Shown here: positions 1-12,219 of the stretch, in pieces
Numbering within the stretch: position 1 is the stretch's first letter
Layout of the letters: every line of letters starts with the position of its first letter
Assembly: GCA_950295325.1 (NCBI GenBank)
Contig: OX485808.1
Coordinates: 11,098,501-11,162,500, forward strand
Direction: 5' to 3'
DNA length: 64,000 bases
Source of the DNA: Polytrichum commune
Taxonomy: Eukaryota; Streptophyta; Polytrichopsida; Polytrichales; Polytrichaceae
Translations under genes and position numbers: made by a program
The notes under the pieces: model-generated
Database searches by the model: none
What the model was told of the DNA's origin: nothing
The model's input: the letters and a program-made list of their open reading frames with translations, nothing else

Positions 1-1670
1 GGCAATTAGTTTAACCATAGGCTTATAGTCGAGTCTTGGATGAAGTCCATCCGAGAGGATGAACATAATTGAATAATTAGCTAGGGTAGTTATAATTATA
101 GGCGCGGCCTTAGGAGGCCCTAGACGGCCGATAACTATCGTCTCCCCTGCCGAGCTAAGAGGGTTGGCGAGGGGTGGAGAAGACAGACATTGCATGATTA
201 TAGTTGAGCGCATTGTAAATCCATAGGTTTGTCTCCCTCAGCATCGCGAGCGGGCGAGGAAACAGTTTAATCATTTTCTATTTTGAATTAAGTGAACACT
301 GCAGTGATTGCGAATGAATTCATTATGTGAAAGAATATTATTATGTGAAGATGAGAGTTACCGAAGAACTATAGTTCAGTGGAACCATTTTCTGTGTTGA
401 ATGAGCAATGTGAATTTTGGAATTGATGATCATTGTTGAAGCCGCAATTGAGTGAGAGTTGCGAGCGAGATTGTGTAATGTGAGCGAGTAAGAGCATGAA
501 TCAGAAGTGTGATTGAGAAACATAATGTGAGGTAGAATTGCTAAGAAGAGTGTGTGAAACTATCGTCAATTGATGAGATTGCAATTGGCTGAATTCAAGA
601 GTGAGAATGAGATTGATTGACTGTAAATTGCAGAAACCAATGAGAGGGTGAAAAGAGAATTGAATGAGTAAGAAATTGAGCGAGTGTGAATTCGAGTAAT
701 TCGATGACGCCGAAATTAAGATAACTATTATCCGCAAGAGTGGAAATCAAGTGAAGAGTAAAGCAGGGTTGTGAGAAATCCTTGATACCATGAGCGAAAT
801 GTAGTAAGAGCGAGAGAAAACTATATTCGTTATAGAGGAAGAGATAGCAAGGAATTGAATTACCTGAGGGCCAACAAAGTTAATATCATTTGATGAGTGA
901 GAATAAGTGTAGAATTATGAGCGTAGAGGCTGGAAGATTATACTTGAATTATTGTCAGCCTGTGTAAGAAGAGAGGTTGGGAGAATGTGGTCGAGGGTAA
1001 GAAATGTGAGCAACGCTGGTTGAAATTGGAAGTCGACCTGTGTGAAAAAAGTAGGGACGATCCAATAGAGAGTGAGAGAGAGTCGAACTATTGTCTGAGG
1101 AAACGAAGAACATTGTTGAGTGACCTTTTGACTACTTGTGAGAGGGAGAAGTCGGATCAGTCGAGTGTTAGCATGAGTGAAGTGTAACTATGGGCTATAG
1201 TGTTACTTACAATAGGCTGAGACGAAGACAAGCGGCCAAATGCCAGCCGGTGTATGAAATGATTGCTTATTGTTGAAACATGTGAGAGGTTATACCGAGA
1301 GAAAGTACATAGTTCAGCCAAATGAGATTATAGTGAAATCTAAAACTTTAGGATGATAGGTTTATAATTGGGAAGAGTGAATTTAATTCATGGGAGAATC
1401 TCAATCAACTGAAGTGATGAGAAATCACTTGTGATCAGTTGATTAGAGGGGATTTGAGAAGTTAGGGTTATTGAGAGTAAGTCTAAGATAGGATGAACTT
1501 TGGATTATCAATGAGATTTAGGCATAAGTTATCCTAGTCTTAAGTTGCGTTGTGAATCGATACTTAGTCAAGAGATTTGATCTTTGAGTATAAAATGTGA
1601 ATTAACACGATTAATTATTGTCTTGTGTGTTACCCTGGTTGTTGTTGTTGCAGGTTTGTAGGGCGACCAA
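1..1670. other. Gene-free, C-poor purine-rich stretch
   Basis: I recognise no gene here. From about 300 to 1500 the plus strand is strongly short of C and rich in short motifs such as GTGAG, ATTGAG and GTGAA, so it reads as an old degenerate repeat. A GC-rich patch at about 100-250 interrupts it. The open frames (longest under 80 codons) are low-complexity by-products of this composition. It could be a decayed LTR or satellite, but I found no partner copy or boundary. Confidence 0.5.
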
Positions 1671-3851
1671 GACTATAGCTTGACCTTGATGTTCGTTGTT
1701 AGTTGCATGAGTTGTGAGAAATGATTAAATCTGAAATTAAAGAATAAACAATTTGTCATGTATTGGAATTAACATCGACCAAGTAATGAAGGAATTGTTA
1801 TGATTTGAAGATGCATTGGCCAATGGTTACCAAAGACAATTGTGATATTCAAAGACTATTGTTGTCTTTTGACTATTGTTACACAAAATCTCATGGCAAG
1901 ATGGAAACTACAACTTACTGACACACATACCCTACTGACGGGGAAATATTGAGAGGAAAACCAAGAGGGAAAAGGAGAACAAAAGACATACCAGTCATGA
2001 TTTAGAGTGTAGATAGCAACCCTATTGTCTGATTAATGAACTATAATGTAACAAATGCCTATAATAGACACTAGTAAAGCTTTCCTTGAGAGTCCGTACC
2101 CTGGGTTTTGGGTTATTTAAATGAAAGCAAAAACTAAGTATAAGAAGAAGAACGAGACATATATTGCAATGGCAGAGCGTCTAAACCCCATCCCTCCTCA
2201 TCTTGTACAACATGACCAATTCTCTAAGAGTTAGGGGGTGGTCATGGAGTCTATGGAAAGAGCACAAGAAGATGAGTCTACAAGTTGAACCTTTGTTTGT
2301 GGAAGGCAAACAAGAATTGACTGAGATATCATCATTTGAAGCAACCGGAGCTAAGCTTGAGGCGTTTATTGAAGGTAGAATATGGTGGTGAGCACATCCT
2401 GAGTAGGCATCTAGTCACTTCAAGGTGAGAATACCACTTGCAAAAATTTATAGAGAGGTCGTGCTTTGCTAAGCTTATTAGATAAATTGAACAATACCAT
2501 AGGCTAACAACAAGTTGGGCGGAAAATAATTCAAAGTAATTAAGCCTTATTTACTTGGAATTTTTTGGGCTAGAGGCCTAAATGAAATGAGAAATAATCA
2601 TCAAAATGTCTAAGTTTTAGGAAATTCTCCATTATTCCCAAGGCAATCTCTCTCAACAAGGGTATTCGAAACTTTAATATTGTTTGCAACGTTCAATAAT
2701 CTCTCATCCTTGTCAATGGGGTGGAACATATGAAGGATTTGCCTTTGGCTCTTAGCCATACTTTGCAAAGTCCCAAACAACCTCTACCAAACATGAGCAC
2801 GAAAAACGGCAAAAAATATTATTCACAACCTTAATCAACACACTTAGACAACTTAACCTAAACCCTCAAGGCTAACATCGTGTACTTAGCTATCATGAAC
2901 GAATGAAAAATAAGTTACAATACATAAATTTGTATGTACGCTATGTTGAGTGTCTAAGTGAATAATATACATATATGTATTTGCCTTATTTTTCATGAAT
3001 GTTCTTAAGGACCGCCTAAGCCCTTTCCAAAAGTAAAAATTATTGGGCAAAATGTGCCCAATCTACTATCAACCTTCAGTAATTGATAAAAACATATGCA
3101 AAATTCTCAACCTTTAGTGGTAGTGTCCAGTGCCACTTCAAAACACTTTAGCAATGTCAACATACCATATATCCAATGGCCGTGGACCATTTAATCATGA
3201 GTTGTGCCATATAATTGGTTCAAATGGTATTGACCAATGACATGACCATGCAATCCCCATAATGAGTGGGCACGAGTCACATTTCTAGGTTCATAGACAA
3301 TTTAGCAGAGTTGTTCACAAATAGTGTACGTGACACTAATAAATATCATAAAAAGTGTCGTACAATGTCACTGACAACTATAATATAAAACATGACAAAA
3401 GAGTTTTTATAAGCTTTGTGGGTACAAACACAGAGAGTCCAAGGAGATTTTTGGGCATACTCGATCAAAATCCTAGTGTTCCAAGTCCAACCGGTTTACA
3501 TGTTGTGATCTTTCAAGAATGAAGCCTCTAGATGCCGGAATCTCAATGTTTCAGACTGCGGGGTTGATCACCTGAACCAATTCTGACACCATCTATCGGT
3601 ATCTCCGACTATAATAGTGTGAAAAGTGGTACACCAACATCTATTTCTCAACATAATCCCCCGGCAATTTCACGACTGGAACCGGATGGAAATTTTGGTA
3701 TGATCGGGGCATGAATGTGAAGTCAGGGCAACTGAAGAAGCAGCAGCAGATGGAATCAGCAAGTGTTTGCAAGAAGAAGTCTAGACATTTATGATTATGT
3801 TGCCTTATCCACTGCTGAATCATGCGACATGAGCCTCTTTGAGCCTCTTGA
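1671..3851. other. No recognisable gene; possible retroelement debris
   Basis: Nothing firm is encoded. Around 2169-2400 the plus strand has a short coding-like run starting at an ATG (MAERLNPIPPHL) that is soon broken by stops; it might be decayed retroelement or host coding sequence, but I cannot assign it. Around 3420-3560 there are short blocks (AGGAGATTTTTGGGCATA, AACCGGTTTACA) shared with about 41815-41940 and 52450-52680, so they belong to a dispersed repeat. Confidence 0.4.
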
Positions 3852-4065
3852 TACCAGGGCCACACCGGTAGGCTTAGCTAGAAACACCAGCCCTACGTAT
3901 TCTCCGGGAATACAGGGCTGGGATTTCAGATGGCTGGAGCAGGTTACTTCTAGCCACTCCAGTAGCTCCAGCCATCTAAAATCCCAGCCCTGTATTCCCG
4001 GAGAATACGTAGGGCTGGTGTTTCTGTCTACTGGAGCTGCTGGGGTTTTTGGTGTGGCCCTGGTA
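3852..4065. mobile_element. Foldback MITE with 3-bp target duplication TGA
   Basis: The ends are perfect inverted repeats (TACCAGGGCCACACC, 3852-3866, against 4051-4065) and the element is flanked on both sides by TGA. The inner part is a nearly perfect hairpin: a 53-bp arm at about 3897-3949 pairs with about 3968-4020 with one mismatch that I can see, around a loop of about 20 bases. A transcript would fold into a long double strand suited to small-RNA processing. The superfamily is uncertain: a 3-bp duplication fits PIF/Harbinger or CACTA-type elements, but the terminal sequence is diagnostic of neither. Confidence 0.75.
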
Positions 4066-5094
4066 TGAGTCTTGACACCATCCACATCAGTTAACAATTT
4101 TTGTCACAAAAGTCTGTACTTCGTCAAACATTAATTTATGCATAAAGACATCCACGTTGAACTTGGTGCTATACATGATGGGTTGCCGTCCTTAGCACAG
4201 ATTTCATGAAACTTATAAGCTCCACTGTAATTGATGAAGTTGTACATGAGCCGCATAACGAATGTATACTTTACTTAACTTAACCTAACATGGCATCAGA
4301 TAACATCTCGGTGGTCAAAGGAACACACATAAGAGATGAATGGGGAAAAAATCACATCATAATGTGTATCAATGCAAGTGTTGACTCAAATGAAGAGTTT
4401 TCAGTGAACTCAAATGAGCCTCGAGAGACGAAACTGCAAGGACCGTGTGCTTTCAGTGGACATTTGAATGACACTTTACAGTGCACAGTTTATAAAACTA
4501 GCACTATGGGATTTGTCTTGTCAAGGTTACTACTAGTTCTCTTTCAAGATGGTTATCAAATCTATGAATCTGGAGATCCTAAAATGTATCATTCTGGTAG
4601 ATGGTAAGATCATCTACATGAAGTGGAAGAAAACTACACCATTTATGGTTTAGTGTCATTTTACCCTATTTTGAGGCGTATGTTAGGTTATAGTAATGAT
4701 CAACAATTTCATCACTAGTGTCACCTTATGACACTTGGTGCTCAAGTGCACTTACTAATATCTTGGTATGAGTTTACGAGTATGTTCAATAATGTTATGA
4801 GGTGTATGCTTATGTTACATAATGGTCTACAAGTTGATTAAAGCGTGCACAACTGACACTTGACATTAGTATGCTCAAGAATACCTTTCTCTTGCATGAA
4901 ACTATCATCTTCAATAGCCCAATGTGGTGTACTAAATTTCATAATGTAAATAAATTTTCACTTAAATGAGCTAAGTATGTTAACGAATAGTATCATATTG
5001 ACAATTAGTGGACGTGACGCTTTGAGACCTCTAGCTAGGCATCTAGTTTAGGCCCTTCGCAAATAATGTGCGTGACACTAAATGATGTGCTCTA
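4066..5094. other. No supported gene
   Basis: A 105-codon plus-strand frame (4290-4607, ATG start) is present, but I recognise no domain and it has no neighbours or promoter signal, so I do not call it a gene. The rest is AT-rich intergenic DNA. Confidence 0.4.
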
Positions 5095-5312
5095 CATTGT
5101 TTATGGTATTTAAAGTCACGTTTTATCCTAGAGCTACATAATGGTAAAACTTATGCTAAAAATGTAATGTTTACCAAGTAAAGTCATAATTTTATGTTGT
5201 ATTATTCATACAACCTATTTAATCTTTGTATGTAACAAATGAAATCTATAGTAAGAAGCTTTAGCCTTGCGTAATTTCAAATAGTAAGTGACACTAAATA
5301 CCATAAACGATG
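5095..5312. mobile_element. TA-target MITE (family A), 218 bp
   Basis: The ends are inverted: CATTGTTTATGGTATTTA at the left against the complement of ACTAAATACCATAAACGATG at the right. The element is flanked by TA on each side. Subterminal sequence (GTCAC followed by TTACTATTTGAAATTAC on the right arm) matches the members near 46.6, 61.6 and 63.3 kb. TA targets and a length of 215-320 bp suggest a non-autonomous Tc1/mariner-type (Stowaway-like) family. It codes for nothing. Confidence 0.7.
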
Positions 5313-5906
5313 TAGTGGTACAACCACATGATCCATGTAGGGTGGGCAAGATACAAATTCAATTGCATTGCTTAAGATATTTGGTGCCATATGTCCAATC
5401 ATATCAGTTACCCTATATTGAAGTCTATGTACATATTACACTAAATGTTAAGATGTCTATCATTTATTACCACAATAGAAATAACAATTAAACTAGATTA
5501 ATTTGAGTTTAGAATTATAATGAAATTAATTTCTTGCTTGCAATCATGAATAGAATAAATTATTCTTCCTATTTGAAACTAATAATTTTATTAAATTTTA
5601 TTTACAAAATTGTATATTATTTGCATCTATATAAAGATCTCTAATTTTCTTATAAAAAATAAAAAATCACAATAATCATAATCAATAAAATAAATGTGGA
5701 GATGTCTTCCATTGTTCTACATGAAGTGGTCAACCTTATTTTGCCACCTTAGTACGTAATTCAATTCTCATTTGTCACTCGTTGCATTAGGTTTCAAAAT
5801 GTTAAAAGAAATTTATTTGGAAGATTTCTTTGACAAATATTATCATGTTGACAATTGATGGACACACTAGGGAAAAAAAATTTCTAAAATCTAGATGTGT
5901 AGTTTT
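5313..5906. other. AT-rich intergenic DNA
   Basis: Very AT-rich sequence (5480-5700 especially) with no frame worth calling. Confidence 0.5.
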
Positions 5907-6514
5907 CACGGGTAGATCACTAAGTGCATTTTTAAAACGACATGCGGCATAATATAGAGAGGATTAAAATCATTTGAAATAAAAATTATAAAGGAATTCC
6001 AAATAATGAAGGGGCCATTAAATGTAGACAATCCCATTATAAGTAAGTTAGATGGACATAAAACGTGGGCCATTATTTTTTTGTAAAATTAATATAGGGG
6101 TTGAAGATAAGGATCCTAGAAGGTATGTTTAGTATGGTATGTAAATGGGTTTAGGACTCACGGGGATGGATGATAATTGGTATTACTTTGCTATGGTCTC
6201 TGTGTTTTCTTCATAACTCTATTTGCAACGGTATTACTGTTTGCACCCTTCTTTGTTTCCATGCTTTCCCTCAACACTCATCAATTGCATTAGGAAGTAG
6301 ATTAGCTTTTATTACTTAAAAGGAATATAGAGTACAAAAATTGCAATGACTTGGACAATATAAGTAATGGAAGGGTGCAAACAAATGGTCCATTTTTGAA
6401 ATTTAAGTATTATAGGGAGGCTTTAATTCAACCCTTGAAGGTAAATAGCCCCAAAACAAAAAAAACCCCAGCCGCACGTGGTGCACAGAAGTGCCTTAGA
6501 GTGATCTACCCGTG
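5907..6514. mobile_element. hAT-type MITE (family B), 608 bp, 8-bp TSD GTAGTTTT
   Basis: The ends are CACGGGTAGATCACT and its complement AGTGATCTACCCGTG. Both flanks carry the same eight bases, GTAGTTTT (5899-5906 and 6515-6522). An 8-bp duplication is the mark of hAT transposition. The right subterminal sequence (CACCACGTGC in complement) matches the member at 45174-45582, so the two form one family. No transposase is inside; it must have been moved in trans. Confidence 0.85.
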
Positions 6515-6913
6515 GTAGTTTTCACAAATAAAACAATGTACATGCAACTAAAATGCGCTACAACAAGAAACTCATTCTACATCCAAGTCTAGTATGTGTC
6601 ATTTAATTCATGGAACCGCTAATAGAAATGCATGTCTAAATTTTTATTATGCCCATAATTCATGCACATGCTTAGATTTATTTAATAATCCAAGTTAGAT
6701 GCAATTGATGATGTGAGTACAAAACTATCCAATGGCGTAGCCTTGATGTTACATTTGATTAACTTAATGAAGCATCATGGTTACATGAACACACACATGA
6801 ACATCATCAAGATACTGTCAATGTTGAATATGCTCCAAAATTTCTCTTCTCTAATGCCCTCATGAATACTTGCACTAAGCCTGCCCCTTTGTGAAGTATT
6901 GTGCAAATACTTA

Positions 6914-7304
6914 GGGCCGGTTCACACAGGGTCTTCAGTCCTAAGGCCCAAGTCACATGAGGTCAATCCATGCAATCTGAACTATTGAGAGCATGGAAGT
7001 TGGGACTTACCACTTCACATGGGGTCCCAAGACTTGAGTCCCAACTATGACATGGATACCTACATGGCAACACTTTTTGGAAGTGGGGCTTGGGACTTGT
7101 GTTGTGAGTTGGGTTGAGCAAAAAGCTAGACCCAACTCTCAACCCAAGTCATGCAAATATTTTTGCATAAAATAATCATAATTTGACTTCAATGATAATT
7201 AACCATATTTTAGTGATTACTTGAGGCTCACAAGTTGGGACTTTGCCTCCATGTTGGGACTTGCTGACATGAGTGGGACTTGGGACCCCGGGTGAATTGG
7301 CCCT
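6914..7304. mobile_element. Tourist-like MITE, about 390 bp
   Basis: The left end GGGCCGGTTCACACAGGGTC pairs with the complement of the right end GACCCCGGGTGAATTGGCCC. TTA precedes the left end; TTA also follows the right end after one extra T. The terminal GGGCC and the three-base TWA target fit PIF/Harbinger (Tourist) elements. The body is rich in repeated GGGACTTG-type motifs. It has no coding capacity. Confidence 0.7.
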
Positions 7305-7399
7305 TTATCTTCTAAGAGCTCCGCACTATATCAACGATATTCACAACCAATGCTATTACAAAAGTTGGCAATCTTACTACAATCTTAAAGTTTTTGGCT

Positions 7400-7765
7400 T
7401 CTTCACTGAAGCTCTTAACGTGTTAGCTTTTGTTTGTTTTGTTGATAAGCTCGATTCATGTACCTCTTTTAATTCATCAAGGTCCACATGTTCTCCCCTA
7501 TGTTGTTTAGAGCCTCGCCAATCTCAAGCACTTCCTCATTGTTCGTGGTATCCATGTCTTCAATGTTTTCTTAGCCAACATCGTGCTCACCACCTTCTAC
7601 TTCCACGGGTTCCACGGGAGGGATGGTATGGATTCTACCTACATGTTCGGAATCTCGGACCTTGCCACCATGTATGTAAAACTTATTGCAATTGTTGCAC
7701 CAATACCACAACTACTTGGTGATCTTGTTATTAAAATACCTAAATTCCAAATCCTTGGAATAGCA
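7400..7765 (-). pseudogene. Degenerate zinc-finger/acidic protein fragment, transposase-like
   Basis: Read on the minus strand, the segment gives a CxxC-containing stretch (WCNNCNKFYIHGGKVRD, about 7640-7710) followed by a long acidic region rich in E, D and N, broken by at least two stops. A tryptophan/cysteine finger followed by an acidic low-complexity region resembles the N-terminal half of BED-finger (hAT-type) transposases, but I see no second histidine pair and no catalytic core. Plus-strand frames across the same DNA look like shadows. It lies just left of the TIR element at 7804-8234, which may or may not be related. Confidence 0.35.
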
Positions 7766-7803
7766 CCATAGGCACCTGCTCATCCCAACGAGGTGGAGTG
7801 GCT

Positions 7804-8234
7804 CTAAGGTAGAAATACCATAACCCGTTAACCACCCTCTAGCCGTGCACTAGACCACCGTCATAATGGTGAAGTGCCGTTTCTAACCCCGATCATGGCT
7901 CGGCGACAACTTCAATGCGTGTACACTTAGTGTAGCCAATGGGAGTCAAGTGTTGATGTACTCATGAGGTAACCAATTTAGGTGACATTCTGTATGGAAA
8001 TGCGGATTACCGTGTTCGGTGTAGGAAGAATCTAGTGAACGAAGAGGGGTTTGGACAACTTTCCACTTTGAAAAATTGTAGCATTTTTTGTATGGGGCAA
8101 AAAAATATGAAACAACTTGCATTCTTCATGAATCCTTCTCGTCTATCTTGAAAAATTATCTCACAATTGTCAGACTAGATCTTCAATGTGAAGATTTCAC
8201 CTTATTTTCACGGGTTATGGTATTTCTACCTTAG
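7804..8234. mobile_element. TIR element of 431 bp
   Basis: A near-perfect 25-bp inverted repeat bounds it: it starts CTAAGGTAGAAATACCATAA at the left, and the right end is its complement, ending TTATGGTATTTCTACCTTAG. I could not find a convincing target duplication, so the superfamily stays open. The body carries no useful reading frame. Confidence 0.6.
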
Positions 8235-8765
8235 TGCCATGATGATTACTACACTACAAGTAGGGACGCCATCACAAATATTATGCTAACGATGATGGAA
8301 AAAACTTAGGAAAACTCATGGGGTGTCAACACAAGAATCTACAACAACTATCGTCCACTAAAGACACATATTGATTTGGCAAATAAAGAAGCATAGAACC
8401 TAGTCTTACTAATGAAAGTTGTCTTGGTAAAAAAAGGATAAAGAAATAGGAAAAACAAAGGGCAACATAGCATTTTGGTTGAGCACTTTCTACGTTCACA
8501 ACTTCATGTGCTAGCTTGACATGAATCCCAATCGTTTCCCATGATGTGAAGGGAACAAGTTATGTTGTATGCACACATAAAAACCAAGGAAAAATAACAT
8601 GTTCATCTTTGCAAATTGATGCACGCACCCAATGTATGAGAAATAGGTTACTTTGCACGCTTTTGTGCAGCGGTTGCAATGAAGTAGAGCAAGCAACCTG
8701 TAGACATATACGTTTGTGGTCGCATCCGGCTTATATAGGATGAAGTTACATTAGGCAATTCCCCT

Positions 8766-10745
8766 TTGCATCCTTGAAAGTTGAAATTTCAAGGTTGCAT
8801 GATGAAAAGGGAGGACAAAGTAGAGTGTTGAGGGAAGAAAGGAGCCAACTCCATACTGCAACCTCGAAGATTGAGATTATAGATTGCATGATGAAAAAGG
8901 ATGAGAAATCTTGAAGGTAGGCCTAGAAAGGTTGAGATTCTAGAGTTCCATGATGAAAAGAAGGAGAAATTTGAGCGTTGAGGGTAAGCATGATGAGTGG
9001 CTCCATATTGCAACCTTGAAGGTTGAGATTGGAGACTTCCATGATGAAAAGGGGGGAAAGATTTGACGCTCGAAGGTAGAGATGCGCATGCTCCATACTG
9101 TGGCCTCGGAGGTCCAGATTTTGCAGAATTATTTCATGATGTAAGGGGAGGAGAAATCCGAAGCTCAGGGGTAGTGATGAGCCAGCTCCATAGTACAATC
9201 TTGAAGGTTGAGATTGTGCATTGTTACATGATGAAAAGGGAGGAGAAATTGGAGGCTCGAGAAGAGATGAGCGGGCTCCATATTGCAACCTTGGAGGTGG
9301 AGATTGCATAATCGCTCAACGAAAAAGGAGGAGAAATTTGAGGGTTGGGGGTAAAGATGAGCTGGCCATACTGTAGCCTCGGAGGTTGAGGTTTTGCAAA
9401 ATTATGTCGTGATGAAAAGGGAGGAGAAATTCGACACTCGAGAGTAGCGATGAGACGGCTCCATACTGCGACCTCGAAGGTTGAGATTGAAGAAATGCAT
9501 GATGTCGAGGAAGGGGAAATTCGAGTCAGGAGGGAAGAGTTGAACCGGCTACAAGCTGCATCCTGGAAGGTTGAGCTTCAAAGTTGCATGATGGAAAAAA
9601 GAAATCGAACCTCAAGGGAAAAGATGAGCCGGCTCCATACCGCAACTTTGAAGGTTGAGATTGCAAAGTTGCATGATGAAAAGGGAGGAGGAAGTCAAGG
9701 CTGGAGGGAAGAGTTGAACTAGGTACATACTACAACCTTGAAGGTTGAGCTATCAAAGTCGCATGATGAAAAATAAGGAGAAATTTGAGGGTCGGGGGGA
9801 AGAGATGAGCCAACTCCATAATGTAGCCTTGAAGATTGAGATTGCAGAGTTGGTTGATGAATGGGTGGAGAAATTTGAGCTCAAGGGAAGAAAACCGGCC
9901 ACATATTGCAACTTTGAATATTGAGATTTCAAAGTTGCACCAGCTACATGTTGCAGCCTTGAAGGTTGAGCTTTCATAGTCGCATGATGAAAAAGGAAGA
10001 GAAATTCGAGGATTGACGGTGGAGATGATGCAGCTCCATTCTATAGGCTTGGAGGTCAAGATTTTGCAATATCATGTCATGGTGTAGAGGGAGGAGAAAA
10101 TCAAGGCTTCAGGGTAGCAATGACTTGGCTCCATATTGGAGCCTTGAAGGTTGACGTTGCAAAATTGCATAATGAAAAGGGAAGAAAAAATTGAGGGTTG
10201 TGGGAAGAGACAAGTTAGCTTGATACTGCACCCTTGAAAGTTGAGATTGCACAGTTGCATGATGAAAAGGAAAGAGAAATTTGAGCTTGAAAGGAAGAAA
10301 TGAACCGGCTCCATACTACAACCTTGAAAGTTGAGATTTTACAGTTGCATGGTGAGAGGATAGTAGTTTTTGAGGGTTGCGTATAGAGATAGCTCCATAC
10401 TAGTGCCTTGAGGGTTGAGATTGTGCAAAATCACAAAATGTGGAGAGCAGAGAAAGTCGAGGCTCCAGGGTAGAGATGAATTGGCTCCATATTGCACCCT
10501 TGAAGGTTGAGATTGCATAATTGCATGATGAAATGGGAGGAGAAATTCGTTTCACGAGGGAAGAGTTGAGTTGGCTTGATACCGCACCCTTGAAGGTTGA
10601 GATGCACAATTGCATGATGAAAAGGGAGGAGATCCAAGAAACTCAAGGCTTGAGGGTTGAGATGAGCCTGCTCAATCATGCAATGTTGAAGGTTGAAATT
10701 ATAGAATTGCATGATGAAAAATGAGGGAAAAAATCGATGCTCGAG
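8766..10745 (+). repeat. Minisatellite: about 23 degenerate 90-bp units
   Basis: About 23 head-to-tail units each follow the pattern CTCCATACTGCAACCTTGAA, GGTTGAGATTGCAAAGTTGC, ATGATGAAAAGGGAGGAGAA, then a variable GAGGGAAGAGATGAGC. The spacing of the ATGATG landmark is mostly 88-96 bases. Ninety is a multiple of three, and the plus strand stays open across several units (9450-9722, 90 codons) with a heptad-like 30-residue repeat (approximately RLHTATLKVEIAKLHDEKGG). Elsewhere unit-length changes and stops break the frame, so today it is a satellite, perhaps derived from a coding repeat. It ends about 40 bases before a TATA box. Confidence 0.85.
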
Positions 10746-10781
10746 GGAAGAGATGAGGATCGGCTGCTCATTTACATGTTG

Positions 10782-10789
10782 TATAAATA
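10782..10789 (+). promoter_or_regulatory. Candidate TATA box (TATAAATA)
   Basis: TATAAATA sits about 40 bases beyond the last minisatellite unit and is followed about 30 bases later by a pyrimidine/A context (TTTCTCACATCAAAC) that would suit a plant transcription start. Downstream lie a non-coding stretch and then coding-like frames at 11500-12000. There is no transcript evidence, and TATA-like strings are common in AT-rich DNA. Confidence 0.35.
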
Positions 10790-11499
10790 TAGGGGGTATG
10801 CATTTCTCACATCAAACACTTTGGTCCGCAACCGGCTAGGAAGACATAGAGGCGCAATGAGGTCATCAAGTCATTCAAGAGAATAAAACAAGTTTGTCGA
10901 GCTGTTCACATCATTGATCTAGATCTCACCAAGAAACCTGTGAGCTACATTCTAGTTAATCCGACCTTTGGCCACAACATTTGTCTACTTTCAGGTTCAA
11001 TATTCGTCATTTATTTTCGGGATGCATATATGTAGTTTGATTGAATGACATGATTTTACTACGTGATTTTACGAACATTTCGACACATTGATTTGTCCGA
11101 TCTTCATTTGTTGGTCCTCGTCCTGAATGATCTCTTGAATGAAGTTGTCATGACATTTGGAATCGATTAGTTGTTCCTGCGGACTAGGTTCTTGCACGAG
11201 GACACTGATTTGAACTCTGATTTTCATGAATGGCCAGGCAAATTGCCCTAACAAACTCTGTAATATCTTCAACAACTTTGTTGGCAATGGAAGATGAACG
11301 AGCAATCTGGGCAACGTAAGACCTACGAGTCTCCAAGTTGTTTTTTTTGCTTTTGTTTTTGGAACTCCAAACCTTGGGCTTGGAAATTGAATGTGTGGAG
11401 TAGCTAGTGAAGGGGTAGTTTCATATTTCCCTTGTTTGTCTGTATAAATAATGGGTGGTGGTTGGATATTGCATCAATGACAAGGGATTGAGGCTTTAA

Positions 11500-12000
11500 G
11501 TGATTCTGCACCTCCTCGACAAATTCACAGAGTGCTTGGATTGGTGGAAGAACTTGGACGCCAATCGTTGCGAATCCACCTTCGAGGACTTGCACGTCAT
11601 CCATGAAGCTCGCAATGTTTGCACTGAATGGAGAGAGCTGGTAAATGCACTAATTCAACCTGAGCTCATTGTGGAACATTGCAGTTGCTGTAACTTGGCT
11701 TAGTTGTCTCAATGGCACCATGACTTTGTGCTAGTTTTTTGTTATTTTGGATTGCATGCGGATAACATGGTAGAGTACCATGCATTACGCCTTGCTGAGA
11801 TGCAAGCTTCCTTGGCCTATGAATCAAGATGGTCGCCGTACTATCCTCTTGTTGTTTCTAGATTTTTGGAGGATGTTGTGGTGCTGCAAAAGAATTGGAT
11901 TGGTGTCCACGGTCTTGGAGAACATTTGCAAGTTGCAAGTTTGAAGGAGCTCAAGACACGAGAACTTCAACAAATTCAAGATGCGTTAGCAGCTTCGTAG
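11500..12000 (+). pseudogene. Unidentified coding-like frame with one internal stop
   Basis: One plus-strand frame stays open for about 167 codons apart from a single TAG at 11701-11703. It begins just after an in-frame TAA (11497-11499) without an ATG nearby. The composition is protein-like (several W, C and H; second half ends ELKTRELQQIQDALAAS before TAG), but I recognise no family. The minus strand also has fairly long frames at 11069-11314 and 11404-11604, so strand assignment is uncertain. It may be a fragment of a transposon or host gene. Confidence 0.3.
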
Positions 12001-12219
12001 GCAGCAAGGTGGATTTGAACGTCTTAGTGAGTGTTTTCTTTCCATGTCAATAGAATCGTATCCTAAACCATTCTTAGTTGCCAAGAGTTTGGACACTGCT
12101 ATAGTTGATGAAGTCGACACCGCTATAGTAGTTGACAACCTCTTCACTACAAGATATGTTTTTTAGGTTGATTTCCAAGGTTAGAATTGGCTACATCTTG
12201 AATATTGCAAAGAATCGTG

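Noticed and set aside
3763-4097. Overlapping 100-codon ORFs on both strands with the same peptide
   Set aside because: The matching peptides come from the palindromic foldback element, not from a gene.
7273-7722. 149-codon plus-strand ORF
   Set aside because: The opposite strand has the more protein-like content (CxxC block and acidic region); the plus frame is a cysteine- and serine-rich shadow.
9450-9722. Treating the minisatellite ORF as a gene
   Set aside because: The frame is broken in neighbouring units by indels and stops, with no start or splice context beyond the repeat.
8766-10745. A CRISPR-like array
   Set aside because: Units are contiguous, degenerate 90-bp repeats without alternating spacers, in a plant genome.
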